From Brevundimonas sp. (GTDB taxonomy: Bacteria > Pseudomonadota > Alphaproteobacteria > Caulobacterales > Caulobacteraceae), in NCBI RefSeq assembly GCF_029945885.1, contig NZ_JAQSDK010000037.1, forward strand, positions 186,001-250,000: a stretch of 64,000 bases of DNA, read 5' to 3'. Position 1 is the first letter of the stretch; each line of letters starts with the position of its first letter. This document shows, piece after piece, positions 53,640 to 62,412 of the stretch. The translations under genes and the position numbers were made by a program. Under the pieces are notes generated by a model. That model ran no database searches and was not told where the DNA came from. It was given only the letters and a program-made list of their open reading frames with translations.

Positions 53640-54701
53640 TCACGGTCTGCTTTCCTCGCCCACCATCCCCGCGATCGCCGCCGCCGCCCGCGTCTGATCG
53701 TCCGCGTCCAGCGTGGTCAGGGCCACCGCGCCCAGGGCGGTGCGGTCGCGGCGGTCGCTGGTGCGGGCATAGGCGGGGTCGTAGTGAGCCTCCATCAGCC
53801 GGGCCGCCAGGGGCTCGATCTCGCCGCGCGTGGCCATGGCCCGCCACTCGGTGATGGTCGCCTTCGCGTGATGGCGCGGCAGGCGGCTCAAGGCCCGGTC
53901 AAGACGGTCCGGGTCGGCGGCGATCTCGATATAGGTCTCGACGATATGGCGGGCGCGGGCCGCCAGCGGGGCCGACAGGGTGATGACCCGGGCCGTGCCC
54001 ATGGACGCCCACAGGCCGGGCGGCACGGTGCGTTCGCCGACGCGGCTGCTTTCGGCCTCGACCACGACAGGCCGGGTCGGGTCCAGCCGCTGGATCGCGT
54101 CGAACAGCCGGCTCTCGAACGCCTTTTGCGACGGCTGGCCGCCCGGCATGGCCCCGAACAGCGAGCCGCGATGATTGGCCAGGCCCTCGAGGTCCAGGGT
54201 CTGGATGCCGTGAGCCGACAGCCGTTTCAGGATCTCGGTCTTGCCGCAGCCGGTCGGGCCGTCGATCAGCACGATGCGCAGGGTCGGGGGCGCGTCATAC
54301 AGGCCCGCCACCACCTGTCGCCGCCAGGTCTGGTAGCCGCCCTCCAGCATGGTCACCGGCCAGCCGACCTGGTCCATCACCGTGACCATGGCCCCGGAGC
54401 GCTGACCGCCGCGCCAGCAATAGACCAGGGGCTGGAAACTGCCGTCGCGGTCGGCCAGCGCGCCTTCCAGATGGTCGGCGATATTGCGGGCGACCATGGC
54501 CGCGCCGGCACGACGGGCGAGGAATTTGGAGGTCTGGATATAGGTGGTGCCGACCATGGCGCGCTGGGCGTCGTCCAGCACCGGCAGGTTGATGGCCCCG
54601 GGGATGTGGTCCTCGGCGAACTCGGCCGGGCTGCGCACATCGATGATGGCGTCGAAGGCCTCACGCGCGGCCGGGCCCAGATCGGTGGTGCGCCGGATCA
54701 T
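53640..54701 (-). CDS. mnmH: tRNA 2-selenouridine synthase
   Basis: A 353-residue enzyme replacing sulfur by selenium at the wobble uridine of certain tRNAs, using selenophosphate. The N-terminal rhodanese domain (DVRSPAEFAEDHIPGAINLP) carries the catalytic cysteine in LVYCWRGGQRSGAM. The C-terminal P-loop domain has LIDGPTGCGKTEILKRL. The ATG follows the selD stop directly, so the two genes are coupled. Confidence 0.95.
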   Translation of the reverse strand: MIRRTTDLGPAAREAFDAIIDVRSPAEFAEDHIPGAINLPVLDDAQRAMVGTTYIQTSKFLARRAGAAMVARNIADHLEGALADRDGSFQPLVYCWRGGQRSGAMVTVMDQVGWPVTMLEGGYQTWRRQVVAGLYDAPPTLRIVLIDGPTGCGKTEILKRLSAHGIQTLDLEGLANHRGSLFGAMPGGQPSQKAFESRLFDAIQRLDPTRPVVVEAESSRVGERTVPPGLWASMGTARVITLSAPLAARARHIVETYIEIAADPDRLDRALSRLPRHHAKATITEWRAMATRGEIEPLAARLMEAHYDPAYARTSDRRDRTALGAVALTTLDADDQTRAAAAIAGMVGEESRP

Positions 54702-55751
54702 TCAGCCGATGACCCGGACCACGGCCGGGCCCGCGACCACCCGGCCGACCACCGCGGCGCGTTCGAAACCGTCGGCCCGCAGCAGATCCAGCACCGCCCC
54801 GGCCCGGTCCGCGGCCACGGCGATCAGCAGACCGCCGCTGGTCTGGGGGTCGGTCAGCAGGTCACGCCGCCAGGCGTCAAAGCCTTCCGGCAGGACCACG
54901 CCCTCGCCGTAGCTGGCCCAGTTGCGGCCCGAGGCCCCGGTGCGCATGCCGTCGCGGGCCAGGGTCTCGACCCCGTCCAGCAGCGGGGCGGCGGCGGCCT
55001 CGATCTCGACCGTCAGGTTTGCGCCGCGCGCCATCTCCAGCCCGTGACCCAGCAGGCCGAAGCCGGTGACGTCGGTGACCGCGTGGACCCCGGCCATGCC
55101 GGCCAGTTTCGCGCCGGGGGTGTTCAGCCGGGTGGTCGAACCGATCAGGGCGGCATAGCCGGCGTCGCTCAACACTTCCTGTTTGAAGGCGGCGCTGAGG
55201 ATGCCGACGCCCAGTCCCTTGGTCAGGATCAGCACGTCGCCGGCCCGGGCCCCGCGATTGGTCAGGACCTGATCCGGATGCACCAGTCCCAGGGCGACGA
55301 GGCCGTAGATCGGCTCGACACTGTCGATCGAGTGACCACCGGCCACGGGGATTCCGGCCGCGGCGCAGACACTGGCCCCGCCGGCGAGAATTTTGCCGAT
55401 GGTCCCGGTCGACAGGGTGGCCACCGGCATCCCCACCAGGGCCAGGGCGAAGATCGGCGTCGCCCCCATGGCATAGACGTCGGACAGGGCATTGGTCGCG
55501 GCGATCCGGCCGAAGTCGAACGGGTCGTCGACCACCGGCATGAAGAAGTCCGTGGTCGCGACCAGGGCCTGCTGATCGTTCAGCCGCCACACCGCCGCAT
55601 CGTCGCTGGTCTCGGTCCCGACCATCAGATTGGCGAACACCGCCGCCTGGGGCATGCCCGCCAGAATGTCGCGCAGCACGGCCGGGGCCAGTTTGCAGCC
55701 GCAGCCGCCGCCATGGGCCAGGGAGGTCAGTCGGGGTTCGGGGGTGCTCAT
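54702..55751 (-). CDS. selD: Selenophosphate synthase
   Basis: A 349-residue enzyme making selenophosphate from selenide and ATP. The N-terminal active-site motif is [11 protein letters not shown] with a cysteine (not selenocysteine) and the essential lysine. The second half contains [17 protein letters not shown]. The start is MSTPEPRL at 55751; MAAS at 55763 is an alternative. It is coupled to mnmH, which uses the product. No selA, selB or selC is present in this window. Confidence 0.96.
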   Translation of the reverse strand: MSTPEPRLTSLAHGGGCGCKLAPAVLRDILAGMPQAAVFANLMVGTETSDDAAVWRLNDQQALVATTDFFMPVVDDPFDFGRIAATNALSDVYAMGATPIFALALVGMPVATLSTGTIGKILAGGASVCAAAGIPVAGGHSIDSVEPIYGLVALGLVHPDQVLTNRGARAGDVLILTKGLGVGILSAAFKQEVLSDAGYAALIGSTTRLNTPGAKLAGMAGVHAVTDVTGFGLLGHGLEMARGANLTVEIEAAAAPLLDGVETLARDGMRTGASGRNWASYGEGVVLPEGFDAWRRDLLTDPQTSGGLLIAVAADRAGAVLDLLRADGFERAAVVGRVVAGPAVVRVIG

Positions 55752-55859
55752 GGACGCAGCCATAGCCGACCCGGGCCCGGGGCCAAAGTCCGGGGGCGTT
55801 TGACCGCCGCCCGGCGATGGGCAACGGTGGCCGGATAATTCACTGGCGGGGGCTGAACC

Positions 55860-57179
55860 ATGCGATTGCGGACCACTCTGGCGGCGGCGAGCGCCGTGCT
55901 TGCCCTGGCCACCGGACTGCCGGCCGCGGCCCAGGACAGTGAACTGAAGGCGGCGGTGCAGCAGGACTATACCGCCAACCTCGCCGCCCTGTTCGACGAC
56001 TTTCACCGCCACCCGGAGCTGTCGGGGCTGGAAGTCCGCACCGCCGGCATCATGGCGGCCCAGCTGACCGCCCTCGGCTATGACGTCACGACGGGCGTCG
56101 GCGGCACCGGCGTGGTCGCGGTGCTGCGCAACGGCGAGGGTCCCACGGTGATGATCCGCGCCGACATGGACGGCCTGCCGCTGCAGGAGGCGACCGGCCT
56201 GGCCAATGCCTCGACCGTGCGTCAGGTCGACAGCGACGGGGTCGAGAAGCCGGTCATGCACGCCTGCGGCCACGATGTGCATATCACCGCCCTGATCGGT
56301 ACCGCCCGCCAGCTGATGACCCGGCGTGGCGACTGGTCCGGCACCCTGGTGCTGGTGGCCCAGCCGGCCGAGGAGCGGATCTTCGGGGCCCGGGCCATGG
56401 TCGAGGACGGCCTCTACACCCGCTTTCCCAAGCCGGACTATGCCCTGGCCTTCCACGTGTCGGCCGGCGTGCCCGCGGGGCGGATCTCGGTGCCCCTGGC
56501 CATCCATTCCTCCAGCTCGGACAGTGTCGACATCGCCGTCCACGGCGTCGGCACCCACGGGGCCTATCCGCATCTGGGCGTCGACCCGGTGCTGGTCGCC
56601 TCGACCATCGTCGTCAATCTGCAGTCGCTGCGCAGCCGCACCGTCAACCCGCTGGAAGGGGCGGTGGTCAGCGTCGGCGCCATCCACGGCGGCATCAAGC
56701 ACAACATCATCTCCGACCGGGTCGACCTGCAGCTGACCGTCCGGGCCGACAGCCCCGAGGTGCGCACCCTGCTGCTGGACGGTATCGACCGCGTCGCCCG
56801 TGGCACCGCCATCGCCCTGGGCGTGCCCGAGGACCGGATGCCGACCGTGGTGCGCTCGACCGTCGAGACCACGCCGCCGACCCTGAATGACACCCCGACC
56901 GCGACCCGGGTCCGCGCCGCCATCGCCGGGGCCATGGGCGAGGCCCGGATGATCGACGAGCCGCGCGGCGGCATGGGGGCCGAGGATTTCGCCTATTTCG
57001 TCACGCCCGAAAGCGGGGTGAAGGGGGTCTATTTCGATGTCGGCGGCACACCCGTGTCGGACCTGGCCACCGCCGCCGGCCACCATTCGCCCCTGTTCCG
57101 GATCGCGCCCGAACCCTCGGTCACCGCCGGGGTCGAGGCCATGGTGGTGGCGGCCGAGAGCCTGATGCCGAAAACCTGA
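55860..57179 (+). CDS. Secreted M20 family amidohydrolase/peptidase
   Basis: A 439-residue exported zinc hydrolase. The signal peptide [24 protein letters not shown] is cleaved near AQDS. Metal ligands are in [26 protein letters not shown] and GAEDFAYF, and the dimerisation domain follows [16 protein letters not shown]. It resembles N-acyl-L-amino-acid amidohydrolases (HipO/AmaA type). Amide-linked substrates in the periplasm are likely. Confidence 0.92.
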   Translation: MRLRTTLAAASAVLALATGLPAAAQDSELKAAVQQDYTANLAALFDDFHRHPELSGLEVRTAGIMAAQLTALGYDVTTGVGGTGVVAVLRNGEGPTVMIRADMDGLPLQEATGLANASTVRQVDSDGVEKPVMHACGHDVHITALIGTARQLMTRRGDWSGTLVLVAQPAEERIFGARAMVEDGLYTRFPKPDYALAFHVSAGVPAGRISVPLAIHSSSSDSVDIAVHGVGTHGAYPHLGVDPVLVASTIVVNLQSLRSRTVNPLEGAVVSVGAIHGGIKHNIISDRVDLQLTVRADSPEVRTLLLDGIDRVARGTAIALGVPEDRMPTVVRSTVETTPPTLNDTPTATRVRAAIAGAMGEARMIDEPRGGMGAEDFAYFVTPESGVKGVYFDVGGTPVSDLATAAGHHSPLFRIAPEPSVTAGVEAMVVAAESLMPKT

Positions 57180-57239
57180 AGACGCTTGCCGGACGTCGCG
57201 TCACCCGCCCATGGTGGCGCGACAGTCCGGAGCGCCACC

Positions 57240-57905
57240 ATGATCATCGTCCATCACCTGAACGACTCCCGCTCGCAGCGGGTGCTGTGGCTGCTCGAGG
57301 AGCTGGGCCTCCCGTATGAGGTGAAACGCTATCAGCGCGACCCGAAGACCAGCCTGGCTCCGGCGGCGCTGAAGGCCATCCACCCACTGGGCAAGTCGCC
57401 GGTGATCGAGGACGGTGACATTCGCGTGGCCGAGACCGGGGCCATCATCGACTACCTGCTGGAGGCCCACGGCAACGGGCGGCTGAAACCGGCCGCCGGT
57501 ACGGAGGCGGCGCGGCAATTCACCTACTGGCTGCACTATGCCGAGGGCTCGGCCATGACGCCCCTGCTGATGAAACTGGTGTTCAGCCAGCTGCCGAAAC
57601 GCTCGCCCCTGCTGATCCGTGGGATCGTCAAGGCCGTCGCCGGCAAGGTGCAGCAGACCTTCATCGATCCGCAGGTCGCCACCCACATAAGCTACTGGGA
57701 AGATGAACTGGGCCGGACCGGCTGGTTCGCCGGGGATGCGTTCAGCGCCGCCGACATCATGATGAGCTTCCCGCTGGAAGCCGCCGGCAGCCGGGTGCCC
57801 TTCGGCGCGGACAGGCCGCGCATCAAGGCCTTCCTCGAGCGGATTCACGCCCGCCCCGCCTGGCAGAGGGCGCTCGAGCGCGGGGGTCCCTACAGCTACG
57901 GCTGA
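57240..57905 (+). CDS. Glutathione S-transferase
   Basis: A 221-residue transferase. The N-terminal thioredoxin-like domain has HHLNDSRSQRVLWLLEELGLPYE with an active-site serine, and IHPLGKSPVIEDGD supplies the cis-proline contact with glutathione. The C-terminal helical domain is complete (FSAADIMMSFPLEA). ATG 57240 is chosen. Substrate unknown; it is not tied to an obvious operon. Confidence 0.92.
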   Translation: MIIVHHLNDSRSQRVLWLLEELGLPYEVKRYQRDPKTSLAPAALKAIHPLGKSPVIEDGDIRVAETGAIIDYLLEAHGNGRLKPAAGTEAARQFTYWLHYAEGSAMTPLLMKLVFSQLPKRSPLLIRGIVKAVAGKVQQTFIDPQVATHISYWEDELGRTGWFAGDAFSAADIMMSFPLEAAGSRVPFGADRPRIKAFLERIHARPAWQRALERGGPYSYG

Positions 57906-57952
57906 GCCAACACCGGTCTGCAACCGGTCGCGGGGACCCGCGTTAGTCCGGC

Positions 57953-58141
57953 ATGCGCCTTCAAACCCCCCATGTCGTCGCCGGACTGATTGCCGCAGTC
58001 GCCTTCTGCCTGGCCTTCATCTCCGCCGGTCTGGTAATCCTGTCGGCGGTCTTCATGGGCGTGGGCCTGATCGCCATCGCCTGGCTGGCCTGGAGCCTGA
58101 TCCGTCAGGTCCGTTCAGATTCAGGTAACCAGGTGACTTGA
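57953..58141 (+). CDS. Small two-helix membrane protein
   Basis: A 62-residue protein with two hydrophobic segments, [20 protein letters not shown] and [20 protein letters not shown], then a charged tail [11 protein letters not shown]. It lies between the GST gene and greA. It is short and unnamed, but the membrane-protein composition supports its being real. Confidence 0.55.
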   Translation: MRLQTPHVVAGLIAAVAFCLAFISAGLVILSAVFMGVGLIAIAWLAWSLIRQVRSDSGNQVT

Positions 58142-58247
58142 GTCTTGGGCAGCGGCGCCCTACCCTCTTTGGCCGGTCGCTAGCGCCCAGCGACTATCTG
58201 TGCCGAACAAGTCTCTCAGTCGGGCGAAGCAAGAAACTCACGACACT

Positions 58248-58721
58248 ATGGAAAAAGTGCCTATGACGGGCGAGGGCTACCGTGTCCTCGACGATCAACT
58301 CCGACAATTGAAGTCGGTCGAACGGCCGAGCGTCATCGCGGCGATTTCCGAGGCGCGCGCGCACGGCGACCTGTCCGAAAACGCTGAATACCATGCCGCC
58401 AAGGAGCGGCAGGGCTGGATCGAGGGGCAGATCGCCGACATCGAGGACAAGATCAGCCGCGCCCAGGTGATCGACGTGTCCAAGCTTTCCGGATCCACGG
58501 TCAAATTCGGTGCCACGGTCACCGTGGTCGACGAGGACACCGAGGAAGAGGGGCGCTACCAGATCGTCGGCGAACACGAGGCCGATGTGAAGGAGGGGCG
58601 GATTTCCGTCTCCTCGCCGATCGCCCGCGCCATGATCTCGAAAGAGGTCGGCGACGTGGTCGAGGTCAACACCCCCGGCGGCGTCAAGGCCTACGAAATC
58701 CTCAAGGTCGAGTGGAAATAG
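58248..58721 (+). CDS. greA: Transcription elongation factor GreA
   Basis: A 157-residue elongation factor that rescues backtracked RNA polymerase by stimulating transcript cleavage. The N-terminal coiled coil carries the acidic tip ([20 protein letters not shown]). The C-terminal globular domain has [24 protein letters not shown] and ends [16 protein letters not shown] 58248 ([11 protein letters not shown]) gives the usual length; the frame is open to 58200. The 3' end overlaps the ELM1-family gene by ten bases. Confidence 0.97.
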   Translation: MEKVPMTGEGYRVLDDQLRQLKSVERPSVIAAISEARAHGDLSENAEYHAAKERQGWIEGQIADIEDKISRAQVIDVSKLSGSTVKFGATVTVVDEDTEEEGRYQIVGEHEADVKEGRISVSSPIARAMISKEVGDVVEVNTPGGVKAYEILKVEWK

Positions 58722-59710
58722 GTTACCCTGACCGACCGCTCGCGGTCTGGGTCGTCTCCGACGGCCGGGCCGGTATCGAGAATCAGGCGCTGGGACTGGC
58801 CGAGGCCGTCCAGCGCCTGACTCCGGCTGAAATCACCATAAAACACGTCCACTGGCGGCCCCGGGCCGACAAATTGCCGGTCTTCCTCAAGTCCCCGGCC
58901 CTGCTGGACCCGTCGTCCGACGCGGTCGTGCCGGGCCCCGGCGAGGCCTGGCCCGATCTATGGATCGCCACCGGCCGCGCCACCCTGCCCCTGTCCCTGG
59001 CCGCCCGCCGCCGTTCCGGCGGCCGCACCTTCGTGGTCCAGACCCAGGATCCGCGCCTGTCCCCATCGCGCTTCGACATGGTCGTGGCCCCGGCCCATGA
59101 CGAGCTGGCGGGAGACAATGTGTTCCGCATCACCGGCTCGCCCCACCGTGTCACCCCGGCGCGGATCGCCGCCGCCGCCGCTGCCATGGCCGACCGGATC
59201 GCCCCCCTGCCCCGTCCGCGCGTCGCCGTCCTGATCGGTGGTCGCTCTGCGGCCTTCGACCTGACCGAGGCCCACGCCGCCGACCTGGCGGACCGGATCG
59301 CCCGCGCCGTGCGGACCGCCGGCGGGTCGCTGCTGCTGACCTTCTCGCGCCGCACCCCGGCTGCGGCCCGGGCCGTGATGATCGACCGGCTCGGCAAATT
59401 GCCCGGCCTGATCTGGGACGAGCGCGGTCCCAATCCCTATTTCGCCTTCCTCGGGGCGGCCGATCATGTGCTGGTCACCGAGGACAGCGCCAACATGGCG
59501 GCCGAGGCCGCTGCGACCGGACGACCGGTCCATGTCCTGCCGATGCTGGCGCGCAAGCCGGGGGGCAAATTCGCCCGTCTGCATGCCGATCTGGAAGACC
59601 GGGGCGCGACCCGCCCGTTTACGGCTGACCTGCCGGTCTGGACCTATCCGCCGCTCGCAGAGACCGATCTGGCCGCCCGCGCCGTGCTCGAGGCCATGGC
59701 TGCGCGCTGA
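58712..59710 (+). CDS. ELM1-family (mitochondrial fission ELM1-like) protein
   Basis: A 332-residue protein beginning with GTG inside the end of greA. The family is named after plant ELM1 and is widespread in alphaproteobacteria. It has a glycosyltransferase-B-like appearance: [20 protein letters not shown] near the start and [20 protein letters not shown] at the end. A role in the cell envelope is often suggested but unproven. The overlap with greA indicates translational coupling. Confidence 0.85.
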   Translation: MEIGYPDRPLAVWVVSDGRAGIENQALGLAEAVQRLTPAEITIKHVHWRPRADKLPVFLKSPALLDPSSDAVVPGPGEAWPDLWIATGRATLPLSLAARRRSGGRTFVVQTQDPRLSPSRFDMVVAPAHDELAGDNVFRITGSPHRVTPARIAAAAAAMADRIAPLPRPRVAVLIGGRSAAFDLTEAHAADLADRIARAVRTAGGSLLLTFSRRTPAAARAVMIDRLGKLPGLIWDERGPNPYFAFLGAADHVLVTEDSANMAAEAAATGRPVHVLPMLARKPGGKFARLHADLEDRGATRPFTADLPVWTYPPLAETDLAARAVLEAMAAR

Positions 59711-59807
59711 CCCCCGGCTCGCCTGAACCGGGAGGACGCTGTCCTATTCGGGTCCAGCCCGTGTAGCATGGGCCGACGTCCGCGACCGGGCGACGACGGA
59801 GATATCC

Positions 59808-60587
59808 ATGCTCGGCCTCGTGACCGCCCTGTCCCTCGCCCTGGTGGCGACGCCCGATCCCACCACCCCGTCCGCGATTCAGCCGACCCCGGCGGTGCAG
59901 AGCGACACCCAGATCCTGGCCTCGATCCGCGAGACCGTCGCCGGTACCGAGACCGGCAGTGTTCTGGCGGTGCTGGCCACCGGCTTTCCCGAGGACTATG
60001 CGGCGTTCGAGCAGCGGATGCTGGCCCGCGCCCGCACCGGGACGCTGGATGCCGCGGCCATGGACAGTATGGCGGCCGAGTTCGCCTCGATGATGATGAC
60101 CCGTCACCTGAGCCGCGTGGTCGAGGCCCGGACCGAGGATCTGGTCGCCCTGTCGTCCGTCCGTCTGGAGATGATGAAGGCCCTGCAACAGGGCCATGCC
60201 GCGGCCTGCCACGAGTTCGTCGAGGCCGGCCTGTCGCCGGACCGGATCGCCGAACTCGGCCTTGGTGCCAGCCAAGGTCTCGAGACCTTGTCGCGGGCGG
60301 TCATCGCCCTCATCGCCCAGCCGCCCCGCGGCGTGACCCATTCCGAACCCCCGATCGCGGCCTGGGAAACGATCGGCCGCCGCTATGCGGAACTGGGCGG
60401 AAATTCCGCCTGGGTCGCGGCCCTGTTCGGGGATCGCAACTATGCGGGCCAGAGCCATGGCGAACGCTGCGCCAGCGCCGTTCTCTGGGAGACCGCCGTC
60501 AGCGAGGCCGCCCCCGAGGTCCGCGCCTATTACATCAGCGCCCTCTATGTCGCGCCGCCGGCCGAACCCGCCGCCGTCACGCCCTAG
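59808..60587 (+). CDS. Secreted protein of unknown function
   Basis: A 259-residue protein with an N-terminal export signal (MLGLVTALSLALVATPDPTT) and a helical, alanine-rich body. Two cysteines are present (AACHEFVE and GERCASA), perhaps a disulfide. No catalytic motif is recognisable. A GGAGAT site lies close to the ATG. It is not clearly part of an operon. Confidence 0.7.
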   Translation: MLGLVTALSLALVATPDPTTPSAIQPTPAVQSDTQILASIRETVAGTETGSVLAVLATGFPEDYAAFEQRMLARARTGTLDAAAMDSMAAEFASMMMTRHLSRVVEARTEDLVALSSVRLEMMKALQQGHAAACHEFVEAGLSPDRIAELGLGASQGLETLSRAVIALIAQPPRGVTHSEPPIAAWETIGRRYAELGGNSAWVAALFGDRNYAGQSHGERCASAVLWETAVSEAAPEVRAYYISALYVAPPAEPAAVTP

Positions 60588-60644
60588 CCCGGGGCGCACC
60601 GTCGCGCGGGGCCGGGGGCCGCGCCCGTCATGGCCGGTGATCCG

Positions 60645-60815
60645 TCAGTCGCGGCCACGACGGCGGTCGAGGCGGTCCAGCAGCAGGCCGGCGACGATTC
60701 CGCCGGCCGTGCCGACGGCCAGGCCGATGATCAGCTGGCCCAGCATGAGGCCGAGTCCGGCCCCGACGGCCAGGCCGAGCGCCAGACCGATTCCGATGAA
60801 ACTGCGTCCGTCCAC
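60645..60815 (-). CDS. Small glycine-rich membrane protein
   Basis: A 56-residue protein consisting largely of glycine-zipper-like membrane helices (FIGIGLALGLAVGAGLGLML, then LIIGLAVGTAGGIVAGLLL) and a basic tail LDRLDRRRGRD. GTG at 60815 is chosen because GGGAG lies seven bases upstream; an ATG at 60857 gives a longer version. Function unknown. Confidence 0.55.
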   Translation of the reverse strand: MDGRSFIGIGLALGLAVGAGLGLMLGQLIIGLAVGTAGGIVAGLLLDRLDRRRGRD

Positions 60816-60891
60816 GACGATCTCCCGTGCTTTGCGACTTCGGTGCCATCCTAGCATCGCGTCCGGGGGAATCAGCGCCTAAATAGAGGGT

Positions 60892-61899
60892 ATGAACACT
60901 CCCCGCACCGTCCGCGTCGCCATCATCGGTTCCGGCCCCGCCGGCTGGACCGCCGCCATCTATGCCGCCCGCGCCATGCTGAACCCGGTGATCATCGCCG
61001 GTCTCCAGCCCGGCGGCCAGCTGACCATCACCACCGAGGTCGAGAACTATCCCGGTTTCGCCGAGGTCATCCAGGGCCCGTGGCTGATGGAGCAGATGCG
61101 CGGCCAGGCCGAACACGTCGGCACCGAGGTGATCGAGGACATAGTGGTCTCGGCCGACCTGTCGGCGCGGCCGTTCCGGCTCAAGCTGGATTCCGGTGCC
61201 GAGCTGCTGGCCGAAACCGTGATCATCTCGACCGGGGCCCAGGCCAAATGGCTGGGCCTGGAGAGCGAGAAGACCTATCAGGGCTTCGGCGTATCGGCCT
61301 GCGCCACCTGCGACGGCTTCTTCTATCGCGGCAAGGACGTCATCGTCGTCGGCGGCGGCAATACCGCGGTCGAGGAGGCGCTGTTCCTGACCAATTTCGC
61401 CGCCAAGGTGACCGTGGTCCACCGCAAGAATGAGTTCCGCGCCGAACGCATCCTGCAGGAACGGCTGTTCGCCAACCCCAAGGTCGAGGTGATCTGGGAT
61501 CATCAGGTCGACGAGATTCTCGGCGTCACGGCCGACGGCGGCAGCAATGTCACCGGGGTGCGGCTGGAAAACGCGAAGACGGGCGAAATGCGCGAGGTTC
61601 CGGCCGACGGGGTCTTCATCGCCATCGGGCACGCGCCGTCTTCGGAACTGTTCGCGGGCCAGCTTGAAACCAAGGCCGGCGGCTATCTGGTGGTCAAGCC
61701 GGGCACCACGGCCACGGCGATCGAGGGCGTCTGGGCCGCCGGCGACGTCACCGACGACGTCTATCGTCAGGCAGTCACGGCGGCGGGCATGGGCTGTATG
61801 GCGGCGCTGGAGGCCGTTCGCTTCCTCGCCGAGGAAGATCACAAGGCAGCCCATCATCCGATCAGCCACCATGAGGCGGAAAAGATCGGCGTCTGGTGA
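60892..61899 (+). CDS. trxB: Thioredoxin-disulfide reductase
   Basis: A 335-residue NADPH-dependent FAD enzyme that reduces thioredoxin. The FAD-binding motif is IIGSGPAGWTAAIYAARA, the redox-active motif is CATCDG, and the NADPH loop is VVGGGNTAVEEAL. WAAGDVTDDVYRQAVTAAGMG near the end contacts FAD. It is a typical low-molecular-weight TrxB, convergent with the response regulator gene. Confidence 0.97.
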   Translation: MNTPRTVRVAIIGSGPAGWTAAIYAARAMLNPVIIAGLQPGGQLTITTEVENYPGFAEVIQGPWLMEQMRGQAEHVGTEVIEDIVVSADLSARPFRLKLDSGAELLAETVIISTGAQAKWLGLESEKTYQGFGVSACATCDGFFYRGKDVIVVGGGNTAVEEALFLTNFAAKVTVVHRKNEFRAERILQERLFANPKVEVIWDHQVDEILGVTADGGSNVTGVRLENAKTGEMREVPADGVFIAIGHAPSSELFAGQLETKAGGYLVVKPGTTATAIEGVWAAGDVTDDVYRQAVTAAGMGCMAALEAVRFLAEEDHKAAHHPISHHEAEKIGVW

Positions 61900-61927
61900 C
61901 GCCACACGCCCGGGTGCGGATTGTCGC

Positions 61928-62335
61928 CTAGACGAACAGGCGCAGTTCGGGCGGGGCGTATTCGATGGGCCGTCCGGCGCGACGACCCAGGACATAGTCG
62001 ACCGCCGTCTGCACCGCGCGTTCGTCACTGGGTTTCGACAACACCCCGACCGTGCCGGCCACGCCGTCACGCACCATGCCCGGGTTGGCCGTCATGAACA
62101 GGACGGTGACCCCGTGATCCTGACCCAGTTCCCGGCCGAGGGCGACGCCGGTCGGCCCGTCGGACAGGTGAATATCGACCAGGGCCAGGTCGATATCGGT
62201 CTCGGCCGCCAGGGCCCGCGCCGACTTCGCGTCCGCCGCCGTGCCGACAACCTCATGGCCGAGGTCCTCCAGCACGAAGCGGAGTTCCATCGCCACCAGG
62301 GCTTCGTCCTCGATGATCAGGATGCGGGCGGCCAT
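61928..62335 (-). CDS. Single-domain response regulator
   Basis: A 135-residue receiver-only protein. The phosphoacceptor aspartate lies in LALVDIHLSDGP, the acidic pair in IIEDEALVA, the conserved threonine in LFMTANPG and the lysine in LSKPSD. No output domain is attached, so it probably passes the signal by protein contact or phosphotransfer. It is transcribed after the HWE kinase, 77 bases downstream, and is likely its partner. Confidence 0.93.
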   Translation of the reverse strand: MAARILIIEDEALVAMELRFVLEDLGHEVVGTAADAKSARALAAETDIDLALVDIHLSDGPTGVALGRELGQDHGVTVLFMTANPGMVRDGVAGTVGVLSKPSDERAVQTAVDYVLGRRAGRPIEYAPPELRLFV

Positions 62336-62412
62336 GGCGTTGGGGTCAAAACTCCAGTGGGTTCAAAATATTGTCTGCTTACACAACGCCGACAGGCGTG
62401 CGGGGTTTCGCC

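Noticed and set aside
53784..55838. 684-codon plus-strand frame opposite mnmH and selD
   Set aside because: Both minus-strand genes have full catalytic motifs; the plus-strand product is His/Gly/Gln-rich shadow sequence.
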